64,000 nt of DNA from the NCBI GenBank assembly GCA_910586825.1, contig CAJUJF010000002.1, positions 62,001-126,000 of the forward strand. Direction: 5' to 3'. This DNA comes from an uncultured Christensenellaceae bacterium (GTDB lineage: Bacteria > Bacillota > Clostridia > Christensenellales > Borkfalkiaceae). Position numbers and translations under genes: made by a program. This document shows positions 9,733 through 18,691 of this stretch, piece after piece (the stretch's first letter is position 1; each line of letters opens with the position of its first letter). Under the pieces are notes generated by a model, which saw only the letters and a program-made list of their open reading frames with translations, did no database searches and was not told the DNA's origin.

Positions 9733-10257
9733 TTAACTGCGTACGGGTTCCGGATACTGCACGCTGAACGTCTCCGCAGTCACTTTTTTCATCTTTTGTT
9801 CGGAAAGCGGCTTATCGTGATAATCCGTCTTGACCGAAGCGATCGCGTCTACCGTTTCCATCCCTTCGATAACCTTCCCAAACGCGGCGTACTGCCCGTC
9901 AAGATGCGGCGAATTCTCGTGCATGATGAAAAACTGCGAGCCTGCGGAATCGGGATTCATAGCGCGTGCCATTGAAAGGACGCCGCGCTCGTGTTTGATC
10001 GGATTCGCAAAGCCATTGGCGCTGAATTCGCCTTTGATATGGTAACCGGGCCCACCGGTACCGACACCCTGCGGATCGCCGCCCTGGATCATAAATCCTG
10101 CGATCACGCGGTGAAAAATGACTCCGTCGTAGAATTTTTTTCCGACAAGGGAAAGAAAGTTGTTCACCGTATTCGGCGCAAGCGCGGGATACAGTTCCGC
10201 ACGGAATGTTTTTCCGTTTTCCATTTCAAACGTAACGATAGGATTCTTTTCTGCCAT
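9733..10257 (-). CDS. Cyclophilin-type peptidyl-prolyl cis-trans isomerase
   Basis: A 174-residue cytoplasmic cyclophilin without a signal peptide. It speeds cis-trans isomerisation of prolyl bonds during folding. The active-site stretch FHRVIAGFMIQGGDP contains the catalytic Arg with Phe, Met and Gln in the expected places. GSQFFI and HLDGQYAAFGKV are the two other conserved blocks. It starts 2 bases after the dCMP deaminase stop and is followed closely by purB, so it is translated as part of that operon. Substrates cannot be guessed from the sequence. Confidence 0.95.
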   Translation of the reverse strand: MAEKNPIVTFEMENGKTFRAELYPALAPNTVNNFLSLVGKKFYDGVIFHRVIAGFMIQGGDPQGVGTGGPGYHIKGEFSANGFANPIKHERGVLSMARAMNPDSAGSQFFIMHENSPHLDGQYAAFGKVIEGMETVDAIASVKTDYHDKPLSEQKMKKVTAETFSVQYPEPVRS

Positions 10258-10259
10258 TT

Positions 10260-10706
10260 TTATATCTCCTCAAATTTTTCCAATTCCGTTCCGGCCTCCG
10301 CGAAAAGCCGCAGAGAAAATTCGTCCGGATAGCCTTCTTTATAAACGACGCGTACGATTCCGGCGTTGATGATCATTTTCGCGCAGATCACGCACGGCTG
10401 ATGCGTACAGTAAAGGGTCGCCCCGCTGATGTTGATTCCGTACTTTGCAGCTTGAATGATCGCATTCTGTTCGGCATGCGCGGCGTAACAGAGTTCGGCG
10501 CGCGTACCGCTTGCGATCTTCATCTTCTCGCGCAGGCACTCTCCCCTCTCGACGCACGACGAGATCCCCGCGGGCGCGCCGTTATAACCCGTCGTCATCA
10601 CGCGCCGTTCCCGCACGATGATCGCCCCGACTTTCCGGCGGATACAGCTCGCCCAACTTCCCACTTGTTCCGTGAGTTCCATAAATCTTGCGTCCCACTT
10701 ATCCAT
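10260..10706 (-). CDS. comEB: dCMP deaminase (ComEB type)
   Basis: A 148-residue zinc cytidine/deoxycytidylate deaminase, which makes dUMP for thymidylate synthesis. The zinc ligands and catalytic Glu are seen in HAEQNAI and PCVICAK. The start used here is the ATG at 10706 behind AGGAGG. An ATG further upstream at 10769 lies inside the -10 box of the promoter at 10768-10797 and so cannot be in the message. It is the first gene of the dcd-ppi-purB operon. The ComEB name comes from the Bacillus homologue; no competence role is implied. Confidence 0.93.
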   Translation of the reverse strand: MDKWDARFMELTEQVGSWASCIRRKVGAIIVRERRVMTTGYNGAPAGISSCVERGECLREKMKIASGTRAELCYAAHAEQNAIIQAAKYGINISGATLYCTHQPCVICAKMIINAGIVRVVYKEGYPDEFSLRLFAEAGTELEKFEEI

Positions 10707-10767
10707 GACGCCTCCTCTTTCCCGGCAAAACGACTCGCCGAAAACCTTTTCCGAGATTCTGAATTTC

Positions 10768-10797
10768 ATTATAACACACTCGCGGCAAAGCTGTCAA
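10768..10797 (-). promoter_or_regulatory. Promoter of the dCMP deaminase operon
   Basis: The minus strand reads TTGACA (10797-10792), 18 bases, then TATAAT (10773-10768). Both hexamers are perfect consensus. The start point should fall near 10761, about 55 bases before the chosen ATG. Confidence 0.75.
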
Positions 10798-10830
10798 TTC
10801 TTACCGTAAAAGCCGCTTGAAAATATTTCC

Positions 10831-10854
10831 TTCCGTTTTAAAAAATTTACGGAA
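10831..10854. promoter_or_regulatory. Inverted repeat directly upstream of the groES -35
   Basis: TTCCGT (10831-10836) and ACGGAA (10849-10854) flank an AT-rich 12-base core and end 7 bases before the -35 hexamer. It could be a regulator site or an AT-rich upstream element. No CIRCE repeat (the HrcA site usual before groESL) was found in 10770-10941. Confidence 0.35.
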
Positions 10855-10861
10855 ATTCTGT

Positions 10862-10889
10862 TTGACTACACGCTTTTTTCGGTTATAAT
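10862..10889 (+). promoter_or_regulatory. Promoter of groESL
   Basis: TTGACT (10862-10867), a 16-base spacer and TATAAT (10884-10889) precede groES. The start point would be near 10896, leaving a leader of about 45 bases with an AGGAGG ribosome site at 10928-10933. Confidence 0.75.
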
Positions 10890-10941
10890 ATATAGGAAAT
10901 CAAAAGCGCGAAGCGCGTAAATTATCAGGAGGATCAGTTTT

Positions 10942-11226
10942 ATGAAAATCACACCTTTATTCGACAAGGTCGTCGTAGAAGCGGTTACCGTCGAAGAAAA
11001 GACGAAGAGCGGCTTTTTTCTCCCCTCTTCGGCACAGGAAAAGCCCCAGACGTGCGTAGTCGTCGCAGTCGGCCCCGGCGGCGTCGTGGACGGCAAAGAG
11101 ATCGTCATGCAGGTCAAAGTCGGCGATAAAGTTCTCTGCTCCAAATACGCGGGTACGGATTTCAAGGTCGACGGCAAAGAATTTACCATCATCAAACAGA
11201 GCGACATTCTCGCAATCGTAGAGTAA
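10942..11226 (+). CDS. groES: Co-chaperonin GroES
   Basis: A 94-residue GroES, the heptameric lid of the GroEL chamber. It begins with the typical MKITPLFDKVVVEAV and contains the mobile-loop region (SGFFLPSSAQEKPQT) and the VLCSKYAGTDFKVDGKEF block. The ATG follows AGGAGG. groEL starts 31 bases later, in the canonical groESL arrangement. The length is normal. Confidence 0.97.
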   Translation: MKITPLFDKVVVEAVTVEEKTKSGFFLPSSAQEKPQTCVVVAVGPGGVVDGKEIVMQVKVGDKVLCSKYAGTDFKVDGKEFTIIKQSDILAIVE

Positions 11227-11257
11227 CCGATACAGGAATTTATAGGAGGATATCAAA

Positions 11258-12883
11258 ATGGCTAAACAGATCAAATACGGAGACGAAGCAAGAAAGGCGC
11301 TCGAAACGGGCGTAAACGTACTTGCCGACACGGTTAAAATCACGCTCGGTCCCAAAGGACGGAACGTTGTGCTGGACAAAAAATTCGGCGCGCCGCTGAT
11401 CACCAACGACGGCGTCACGATCGCCAAAGAAATCGAACTGCCCGATCCCTTCGAAAACATGGGCGCGCAACTCGTTAAAGAAGTTTCGACCAAGACGAAC
11501 GACGTCGCCGGAGACGGCACGACGACCGCCGTCCTTCTCGCCCAGGCTATTATCCGCGAAGGATTGAAAAACCTTGCCGCAGGCGCAAATCCCATCATTT
11601 TGAGAAAGGGAATCGATAAAGCGGTAGACGAAGCCGTCAAGCAGATCAAATCCATTTCAAAAACGGTAGACGGCAAAAAAGCCATTTCGCAGGTCGCATC
11701 CATCTCCGCAGGCGACGAAACCGTCGGCGCACTTATTGCGAAGGCGATGGAAATCGTCGGAAAAGACGGCGTGATCACCGTTGAGGAAGGCAAGTCCATG
11801 ACGACCGAACTCACCACGGTCGAAGGCATGCAGTTCGACAGAGGCTATGCGTCCGCCTATATGGTCACGAATACCGATAAAATGGAAGCAGTGCTCGACA
11901 ATCCTTATATCCTGATCACCGATAAAAAGATTTCCAATTTGCAGGAGATTCTTCCCATCGTAGAACCCCTTGCGCAACAGGGAGCAAGACTTCTGATCAT
12001 TGCCGAAGACGTCGAAGGCGACGCCCTCGCAGCGCTCATCGTAAACAAACTGAAAGGCGTATTCAACTGCGTTGCCGTAAAAGCGCCCGGTTTCGGTGAC
12101 AGAAGAAAAGCCATGCTCGAAGACATCGCGGTTCTGACCGGCGGCACCGTCATCTCCTCCGATCTCGGATACGAATTCAAAGACGTCACGCCCGATATGC
12201 TGGGCAGAGCGAATCAGGTCAAAGTCGATAAAGACAACACGACCATCATCGACGGCTCCGGAAAGAAAAACGACATCAAAGCACGCATTGCTTCGATCAA
12301 ATCGCAAATCGAAGTCACCACTTCCGATTACGACAAGGAAAAATTGCAGGAACGCCTTGCGAAGCTTGCCGGCGGCGTCGCAGTCATCAACGTCGGCGCG
12401 GCGACCGAAGTGGAAATGAAAGAAAAGAAACTCCGGATCGACGACGCGCTCGCGGCGACCAGAGCCGCGGTAGAAGAAGGCTACGTTCCCGGCGGCGGAA
12501 GCGCCCTGCTCTCCTGCGTTCCCGCACTGCAAAAGCTCGTGAATAAGCTCGACGGCGACGAAAAAACGGGCGCCGCGATCATTCTCAAAGCCTGCGAAGA
12601 ACCCGTACGCCAAATCGCGAAGAACGCGGGCGTAGACGGCTCCGTTGTCGTAGACAAGATCCTCACGAACGGATCGGCAAGCTATGGCTTCGACGCGCTG
12701 AAAAACGTATACGTCGACATGGTGGATTGCGGCATCATCGACCCGACGAAGGTGACCCGTTCCGTATTGCAAAACGCGGCGTCCGTTGCGTCCACGTTGC
12801 TCACGACGGAATCTATCGTCACCGATATTCCCACCCCGCCCGCAGCTCCCGCGCCCGCCGGCGGAATGGACGGAATGTACTAA
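11258..12883 (+). CDS. groEL: Chaperonin GroEL
   Basis: A 541-residue 60-kDa chaperonin that folds proteins in an ATP-driven double ring. Conserved ATP-binding elements LGPKGRNVV and VAGDGTTTAVLLAQAI are present, together with the hinge and apical segments. The tail is short: it ends AGGMDGMY rather than a long run of GGM repeats, so the cavity-facing tail is reduced. Cotranscribed with groES and closed by the terminator at 12896-12930. It is the only groEL in the window. Confidence 0.98.
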   Translation: MAKQIKYGDEARKALETGVNVLADTVKITLGPKGRNVVLDKKFGAPLITNDGVTIAKEIELPDPFENMGAQLVKEVSTKTNDVAGDGTTTAVLLAQAIIREGLKNLAAGANPIILRKGIDKAVDEAVKQIKSISKTVDGKKAISQVASISAGDETVGALIAKAMEIVGKDGVITVEEGKSMTTELTTVEGMQFDRGYASAYMVTNTDKMEAVLDNPYILITDKKISNLQEILPIVEPLAQQGARLLIIAEDVEGDALAALIVNKLKGVFNCVAVKAPGFGDRRKAMLEDIAVLTGGTVISSDLGYEFKDVTPDMLGRANQVKVDKDNTTIIDGSGKKNDIKARIASIKSQIEVTTSDYDKEKLQERLAKLAGGVAVINVGAATEVEMKEKKLRIDDALAATRAAVEEGYVPGGGSALLSCVPALQKLVNKLDGDEKTGAAIILKACEEPVRQIAKNAGVDGSVVVDKILTNGSASYGFDALKNVYVDMVDCGIIDPTKVTRSVLQNAASVASTLLTTESIVTDIPTPPAAPAPAGGMDGMY

Positions 12884-12895
12884 AAAACAACGATC

Positions 12896-12930
12896 AAAAA
12901 ATCCACCCGGAATTCGGGTGGATTTTTTAT
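12896..12930. terminator. Bidirectional terminator between groEL and the division cluster
   Basis: AAAAAATCCACCCG (12896-12909) pairs with CGGGTGGATTTTTT (12915-12928) around a 5-base loop. The stem has a T tract on one side and an A tract on the other, so it can stop groEL transcription from the left and the ftsQ-ended cluster from the right. Confidence 0.88.
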
Positions 12931-12952
12931 TTTATTTGCAAAAATTCAAAGT

Positions 12953-13759
12953 TTATTCGTTTGTTTCCGCCTGATACGCGCACACGATCTTGTCGCCGAC
13001 GAGGTTTACGGTGACAATGCCACCCGTCTTTTCCGCATCGTTCAGCCCCTTTCCCGCAAACGTTCCCTGCCCCGTATAAAGATCTGCGGCGGAACGCATT
13101 TTCGCGGCGGCTTCGCGCTGCGGATTATAAAGGTCGATTACGACCCCCTCCCGCATGGTGAACCGAAAATAATGCGTTTCGGGCGCGCTCTCGCCCCCGC
13201 CGAAATTCAAACTGACGGAAACGACGTTTGCGCGCACTTCTCCGAGCGCATCCCGCAGACAGGCAAAACAATCCATCAACGGTTCGAAATATCGTCCCTC
13301 CGTTTTCCCGTCGACCAAACGGAAACCGAAATCCACCAAAGGAATGTTCTTTCCCGCAACGCGGTTATCGAGCGTGGGATTGCTCCTGAGATATTCACCG
13401 TTCTCGTCGAGCGCCGCAAACGAGCCGTCGGGCAGGAGATACGCATACGATTCCTTTTTCTCGACGATACGGATCCGAACCTGATCGGGATACTTTTTCG
13501 AGACGGTTTCGACTTTCATAAAGGGATACGCCGCAACTTCGTTCTCAACGTCTTTTAAATCGAGAAAGGTGAGACTGCGCCCGACGTAACCGTTCAGCTT
13601 CGTCTGCAATTCAACCGCTTCCTTGCCACCCTCTGCGGAATACGTGCAAAAATCCGTCCGCACGGCAGTTACCGTAAACACGGCGTTCAGCCCCGCCAAG
13701 ACGACGGCGAACAGCAGAATTAACGATACGATCGTCGTTATAATCACTCTCTTTCTCAT
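12953..13759 (-). CDS. ftsQ: Division protein FtsQ/DivIB-like (POTRA domain)
   Basis: A 268-residue bitopic membrane protein: a basic start (MRKRV), one membrane helix at residues ~6-27, then an extracellular POTRA-like domain whose MKVETVSKKYPDQVRIRIVEK block is typical of FtsQ. It links FtsL/FtsB to the divisome. An upstream GTG at 13780 is in frame, but the ATG at 13759 has GGGAG seven bases before it and is preferred. It closes the mur/fts cluster directly after murA, a position common for ftsQ. Sequence similarity is weak in this family, so the name rests on domain order and context. Confidence 0.82.
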   Translation of the reverse strand: MRKRVIITTIVSLILLFAVVLAGLNAVFTVTAVRTDFCTYSAEGGKEAVELQTKLNGYVGRSLTFLDLKDVENEVAAYPFMKVETVSKKYPDQVRIRIVEKKESYAYLLPDGSFAALDENGEYLRSNPTLDNRVAGKNIPLVDFGFRLVDGKTEGRYFEPLMDCFACLRDALGEVRANVVSVSLNFGGGESAPETHYFRFTMREGVVIDLYNPQREAAAKMRSAADLYTGQGTFAGKGLNDAEKTGGIVTVNLVGDKIVCAYQAETNE

Positions 13760-13776
13760 TCGTATCTCCCAGCAAA

Positions 13777-15033
13777 TCACCCGCGGACGCGCTTTACCTC
13801 CGCGCCGAGCGATTTGAGTTTCTCCTGAAAATCGGAATAGCCCCTGTCGACGTGCGACAAGTCGATCACTTCGGAAACGCCTTCCGCACCGAGCGCGGCG
13901 ATCACGAGCGCGGCGCCGCCGCGCAGATCTCCCGCAATCAAAGACGCGCCGTGCAATCCGTTTACCCCGCGGACAAAGGCGTTGCGTCCCTTTACCTCGA
14001 TATCCGCGCCCATCTTTTGCAGTTCGGGCACATATTTGAAACGGGTTTCAAAGAGATTTTCGACGATGAGCGCCCCGCCTTCGCAGATACAGTTGAGCGC
14101 CGTTGCCTGCGCCTGCAAATCCGTAGGGAAACCGGGGAACGGCATCGTCTCGATCCGTCGGTTGCAACGCAACCGTCCGTGGCTTTCCAACCTTATTTTA
14201 TCATTTTTCGTATGTATTTTGCAACCGTTTTCGCGCAATTTATGTAAAAGCAAGCCGATATTCTCTCCTCTCACCCCGACGACTTCGATTTCCCCGCCGC
14301 ATATCGCGCAGGCAATGAGGAAAGTCCCCGCTTCGATCCTGTCCTTCATCGGCTTGAACGTTACGCCGCTTAACTCTTTTACGCCTTCGATCCGGATGAC
14401 GTCCGTCCCCGCGCCCGAAACCTTCGCCCCCATCGCATTCAGGAAATTCTGCAAATCAACGATTTCCGGTTCTTTCGCGGCGCCCGACAGCGTCGTCACG
14501 CCGTCCGCCATGACGGCCGCGAGCAGGATGTTTTCCGTCGCGCCGACGCTGGGAAAATCCAGAGGGATTTCCGCACCCCGCAATTTATCGCAAGAGCAAT
14601 GTATAAAACCGTCTCTTTCGACGATACTCACGCCAAGCCGTTTCAGCGCGTTGAGATGCAAATCGATCGGTCTTAGTCCGATGTCGCACCCGCCGGGATA
14701 TGCGATCACGGCGCGATGAAACCGCGTCAAAAGCGAACCGAGCATAAATACGGACGAACGCAGTTCCCGCGTCAAAGCCGAGGAAATTTCGTGACAACAT
14801 GCGTTCGCGCTGTCTATATGAACGTCTTCCCCCCGAAAACGGACGTCCGCGCCCAATTCGCGCAAAATCTGCGCCATGCACGAAACGTCCGAGATAGCCG
14901 GAGTTTCGCGGATTATAACGCGTTGATCCGTCAAGATCGAGGCGGCAAAGAGTGGCAGAACGGAATTTTTGGCAGATTGCATTTTGACGCTTCCGTACAG
15001 TTTCCGACCGCCCTCTATCATAAACTTATCCAT
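13777..15033 (-). CDS. murA: UDP-N-acetylglucosamine 1-carboxyvinyltransferase
   Basis: A 418-residue MurA that performs the first committed step of peptidoglycan synthesis, transferring enolpyruvate from PEP to UDP-GlcNAc in the cytoplasm. The catalytic cysteine, the site attacked by fosfomycin, is visible in YPGGCDIGLRPIDLH. The N-terminal KNSVLP block and the late DLRGGAALVIAAL block are conserved. It follows ftsW after 107 bases, a gap where murG and murC are often found, and precedes ftsQ. Confidence 0.96.
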   Translation of the reverse strand: MDKFMIEGGRKLYGSVKMQSAKNSVLPLFAASILTDQRVIIRETPAISDVSCMAQILRELGADVRFRGEDVHIDSANACCHEISSALTRELRSSVFMLGSLLTRFHRAVIAYPGGCDIGLRPIDLHLNALKRLGVSIVERDGFIHCSCDKLRGAEIPLDFPSVGATENILLAAVMADGVTTLSGAAKEPEIVDLQNFLNAMGAKVSGAGTDVIRIEGVKELSGVTFKPMKDRIEAGTFLIACAICGGEIEVVGVRGENIGLLLHKLRENGCKIHTKNDKIRLESHGRLRCNRRIETMPFPGFPTDLQAQATALNCICEGGALIVENLFETRFKYVPELQKMGADIEVKGRNAFVRGVNGLHGASLIAGDLRGGAALVIAALGAEGVSEVIDLSHVDRGYSDFQEKLKSLGAEVKRVRG

Positions 15034-15140
15034 AGTTCTCTCCTCACGTATTTCGTAAAAAGCGAAAACGCCCGAATTGCAGGCGTCCCCACTACGTACT
15101 ACATATTATGTTAGGAGAGAAAATACCGTTCTTTTCCCTG

Positions 15141-16325
15141 TTACGATTTTTTATTCAATTTCACAGCCCTGCGTTTTTTACGCGGGATTCCCGAAAATAC
15201 CGCGCCTTGCTCCCGCGCGGCGGTCTGCCTCGAAACTCCGTATACGACGCCCATACCCGCCATAGTGACGACGAGCGACGTATTGCCCGCGGAGATCAGC
15301 GGAAGCGGCAATCCCGTGGGCGGAATGCACCCGCTCACGACAAGCGCATTGAGAGAGGACTGCACCGCAAAGACGAGCATAATTCCGGAAACGAGCATGT
15401 ATCCGTAAAAATTCCCGCATTCGCGCGCGATTTTAAACCCGCGCCAAACGACGAAACCGATGACCGCAAAGAGCGCCAGAACCCCGAAAAAGCCCGTTTC
15501 TTCGCCGATGACGGAAAGAATAAAGTCGCTTTCCGCAAAGGGCAAAAACCGATATTTCTGACGGGAATGAAACAGCCCTACGCCGAACAAATTTCCGTTG
15601 CCCAACGCATAAAGCGATTGGATCAGCTGATAGCCCTCTTCTTTCGGCGAAGCCCAAGGGTTCATAAACGCGGAAAGCCGTTGCAGGCGGTAAGGCTCCG
15701 CCAAAATCAGAGCGGGTACGACGAACAAAACGGGAACGCAAATAACGATCAGCGATTTTTTCGACACGCCGCTCAAAAAAATCATGCCGAGCATGAGCGC
15801 GCCCACGCACATCGTAACCGACATATTCGGTTCCAAGATGATCAGAACGCAAATCCCGAGCCCCGCGCCGAGAACGGGCAAAATCCCTTTTAGCGAACGC
15901 ATGCGCGCGGGATCTTTGGCGAAATAACCCGCCGTAAACAAGACGAACCCGTATTTGGCGAGCTCCGAAGGCTGAATCGTAAACGAACCGAATCCGATCC
16001 AGCGCGTCGCGCCGTAATTGCTCTTTCCCAAACCGGGAACAAACACGAGCGCAAGCAAAATCAGCGAAACAACGAGCGCGGGAATTCCCATGCGACGCAG
16101 TTTTCCGTACGGGAGAAAAGAAATTCCGATCATGGCGCCGAGCCCGAGTATAAATCCGACGAGCTGTTTTTTGAAGAAGAAAAACGCGTCTCCGTATTGC
16201 ACCTGCGCGTTATAACTGCTTGCGGAATAGACGCATACCAACCCGTACGCGGCGAGCGCCGTAACGCCGAACAAAAACAGAAGGTCTCCGTACTGTCTTT
16301 TTTTACTCAACGTCTGCCGGTCCAC
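15141..16325 (-). CDS. ftsW: SEDS glycosyltransferase FtsW
   Basis: A 394-residue polytopic membrane protein of the SEDS family, which polymerises septal glycan with a class B PBP. About ten helices are visible, with the family blocks GATRWIGFGSFTIQPSELAK, PFAESDFILSVIGEE and PTGLPLPLISAGNTS. The start chosen is GTG at 16325, which has GGAGGA five bases upstream and overlaps the murD end by 23 bases. A longer ATG start at 16409 would overlap murD far more and has no better ribosome site. Position within the cluster favours FtsW over RodA. Confidence 0.92.
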   Translation of the reverse strand: MDRQTLSKKRQYGDLLFLFGVTALAAYGLVCVYSASSYNAQVQYGDAFFFFKKQLVGFILGLGAMIGISFLPYGKLRRMGIPALVVSLILLALVFVPGLGKSNYGATRWIGFGSFTIQPSELAKYGFVLFTAGYFAKDPARMRSLKGILPVLGAGLGICVLIILEPNMSVTMCVGALMLGMIFLSGVSKKSLIVICVPVLFVVPALILAEPYRLQRLSAFMNPWASPKEEGYQLIQSLYALGNGNLFGVGLFHSRQKYRFLPFAESDFILSVIGEETGFFGVLALFAVIGFVVWRGFKIARECGNFYGYMLVSGIMLVFAVQSSLNALVVSGCIPPTGLPLPLISAGNTSLVVTMAGMGVVYGVSRQTAAREQGAVFSGIPRKKRRAVKLNKKS

Positions 16326-17703
16326 GCGACTCCTCCGCACCCGCGGCGCCCTTCCGCTCTTCGGTGAGAATATGTAAAACTTCCGCAAAGCGATCCCCGC
16401 GCTCTTCATAACTGCGGAAACTGTCGAAGCTTGCAGAGGCGGGAGAAAGCAACACGTTCTGCCCGCGCTTCGCCGTCAAAAACGCGACCCTGACGGCAAG
16501 ATCAAACGGACGGCAAAGCGTAACGGACGTAAAACCGCTTTTTACCGCCGCATTCAATATCCGAAACGCGTTTTCCCCGTACAGCACCGCATGGACGACG
16601 CCGGAATTTTTTACCGCCTCGAATAACGGTTCGTAAGAATAGCCCTTGTCCTTTCCGCCCAGCAACAGAACGCTTTCGCCTTTGATGCTCTCGATCGCCT
16701 TGATCGCGGAATCCACGTTCGTCGCCTTCGAATCGTCGATAAACGTAACGCCGCAAAGTTCCCCGATCTTCTGGATCCTGTGCTTTACGCCCTGAAAACT
16801 CTTCAATGCCGCAGTGATCGCCGCATTCCCCGTCCCCGCAAGCTTGGCCGCGCAGATCGCCGCAAGCGCGTTCGCACGGTTATGGTTTCCGTCCAACGGA
16901 AATTCACTCTCCGAAAATAGCTTTTCACCGAAATAACAAAAATATCCGTCCGCGAGATACGCCCCCTCCACGCGCTCGCGCAAGGAGAACCAAACGACTT
17001 TTGCCTTGGTCTTTTCGGCAAACCCGCGGATCACGGGATCGTCGTAATTCAGAACCGCATATTCGCTCTCCGTACTGTTTTTTAAAAGACGGGATTTCAA
17101 AAATATGTAATTCTCCATCGTGTAATGGCGATTGAGATGGTCTTCCGTGACGTTGAGCATCACGGCGACATGCGGGCGAAGCGAATACAGCGTTTCGAGC
17201 TGAAAAGACGAAATTTCGGCAACGGCGATCCCGTCTTCTCCCAATTCGCCGATGCAGGACGTGATCGGTTTCCCGACGTTTCCGCACGCAACCGCGTTTT
17301 TTCCGGACGCGCGGAGAATGTTTTCCAGCATCGTGACGGTCGTGGTCTTTCCGTTTGTCCCCGTCACCGCGATCACGGGACAGCGCAGCGCGAGCGCGCC
17401 GAGTTCCGCTTCTCCGATGATCCGTTTGTCCGCCTGACGGAACGCAACGGGCAACGGATGATCGACGGGAATCCCCGGGCTGAGTACGAGCACGTCGCAC
17501 CGTTCCGATTTTTCCGCCAGATCCTCTTTCGAGACGATCATGCAGCCGATTTCGGAAAGCCGTTGCGCGGCGCTCCGCACCGTATCGTCTTCAACGTCGT
17601 CGTAGACGTAGACGCGCGCTCCGCGGGAAACCAGATATTCCGCCGCCGCGATCCCCGAACGCGACAGCCCCGCCACGAGAAAGGTTTGCGTTGCAAATAA
17701 CAT
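16303..17703 (-). CDS. murD: UDP-N-acetylmuramoyl-L-alanine:D-glutamate ligase
   Basis: A 466-residue cytoplasmic Mur ligase adding D-Glu to UDP-MurNAc-L-Ala. The ATP loop GTNGKTTTV, the central LNVTEDHLNRH and the C-terminal DDSKATN and LLLGGKDKG blocks fit MurD. The N-terminal domain starts with a Rossmann-like GLSRSG. It lies 34 bases after mraY and overlaps ftsW. murI, which supplies D-Glu, is at 24197-24967, just beyond the head of the same cluster. Confidence 0.96.
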   Translation of the reverse strand: MLFATQTFLVAGLSRSGIAAAEYLVSRGARVYVYDDVEDDTVRSAAQRLSEIGCMIVSKEDLAEKSERCDVLVLSPGIPVDHPLPVAFRQADKRIIGEAELGALALRCPVIAVTGTNGKTTTVTMLENILRASGKNAVACGNVGKPITSCIGELGEDGIAVAEISSFQLETLYSLRPHVAVMLNVTEDHLNRHYTMENYIFLKSRLLKNSTESEYAVLNYDDPVIRGFAEKTKAKVVWFSLRERVEGAYLADGYFCYFGEKLFSESEFPLDGNHNRANALAAICAAKLAGTGNAAITAALKSFQGVKHRIQKIGELCGVTFIDDSKATNVDSAIKAIESIKGESVLLLGGKDKGYSYEPLFEAVKNSGVVHAVLYGENAFRILNAAVKSGFTSVTLCRPFDLAVRVAFLTAKRGQNVLLSPASASFDSFRSYEERGDRFAEVLHILTEERKGAAGAEESRGPADVE

Positions 17704-17737
17704 ACTTTACTCCTTTGCCCGCGGTTCGCCGCGGCAA

Positions 17738-18691
17738 TCAGACAAACGGAAGAATCAGCGTAACGCCCAGCACCGCCGTGATCAGGGAATAGACGTAAGA
17801 AATTTTTCCTTCCGAAAATCCTTTTTCCTGAAAATGATGATGCAAAGGCGCCATCAGAAACACACGCTTGCCCGTTTTTTTATAGTATATTACCTGTATG
17901 ATCACGGATATGCTTGAAACGACGAAGGTAATTCCGAGAATCGGAACGATCAGCGCGTTTCCGGTAAACAAACAGACGCACGCGGCAAACCCGCCGAGAG
18001 ACAGCGAACCGGTATCCCCCATGAATACGCTCGCACGGTTTACGTTGAACACGAGATAGGCGGCCAACGCGCCGACAAGACAGCAGCACAGCTTCGCCGT
18101 TTCGGAATTCGATCCCTGCAAAAGCAACAGCGCCGCAACCGCGCCGAAAAACACGGCGCTCACCGATCCGGCAAGCCCGTCCAATCCGTCGGTCAGATTG
18201 ACGCTGTTCACGGTCGCGAGGAATACGAAAATTCCGAGCGGAAGCATCCCCCAGCCGATATCGAACGAAAACGCCGTATAGGGAATCTTTAACACCGTAA
18301 GCCCTTCGAAACAACAGTACAGCGACGCCATCACCGCGACGGCGAACTGAAAGATTATCTTCTGATACGGTCTCAGACCGAGATTTTTCCCGCGGAATTT
18401 TTTCAGAAGATCGTCGAGAAATCCGACGGCAAGATAACCCAGCCCCACCGCCAACGCAACCAGAACGGGCTTGTCCCGCGTGTCGCAGACGATAAGCGCG
18501 ACCAAAAACGCGGCAAACACAAACCCGAGGCCGCCCATCGTGGGCGTCCCGCCTTTGTGTTTGTGTTCTTTCACGTAAGACAAAATATTCTGTCCCGCGC
18601 CGAGTTTTTTCAGCAACGGGATTTCCGCCGCGCAGAGCGCCAGCGATATGGCAAAAGATAATAAAACGCCGAGTAGTAAAGTACGAGTCAT
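17738..18691 (-). CDS. mraY: Phospho-N-acetylmuramoyl-pentapeptide transferase
   Basis: A 317-residue membrane enzyme that couples the UDP-MurNAc-pentapeptide to undecaprenyl phosphate, forming lipid I. About ten helices are visible. MraY signatures include GFLDDLLK, NLTDGLDGLAG and the PLHHHFQEKG loop. It overlaps the end of murE by four bases. In most Clostridia murF lies between these two genes; here it is absent. Confidence 0.96.
   Translation of the reverse strand: MTRTLLLGVLLSFAISLALCAAEIPLLKKLGAGQNILSYVKEHKHKGGTPTMGGLGFVFAAFLVALIVCDTRDKPVLVALAVGLGYLAVGFLDDLLKKFRGKNLGLRPYQKIIFQFAVAVMASLYCCFEGLTVLKIPYTAFSFDIGWGMLPLGIFVFLATVNSVNLTDGLDGLAGSVSAVFFGAVAALLLLQGSNSETAKLCCCLVGALAAYLVFNVNRASVFMGDTGSLSLGGFAACVCLFTGNALIVPILGITFVVSSISVIIQVIYYKKTGKRVFLMAPLHHHFQEKGFSEGKISYVYSLITAVLGVTLILPFV

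Noticed and set aside
10260..10769. Longer dCMP deaminase start at 10769
   Set aside because: This ATG lies in the -10 box; the AGGAGG-led ATG at 10706 fits the family.
10770..10941. CIRCE/HrcA site before groES
   Set aside because: Searched by eye for the GCACTC-type inverted repeat on both strands and found none.
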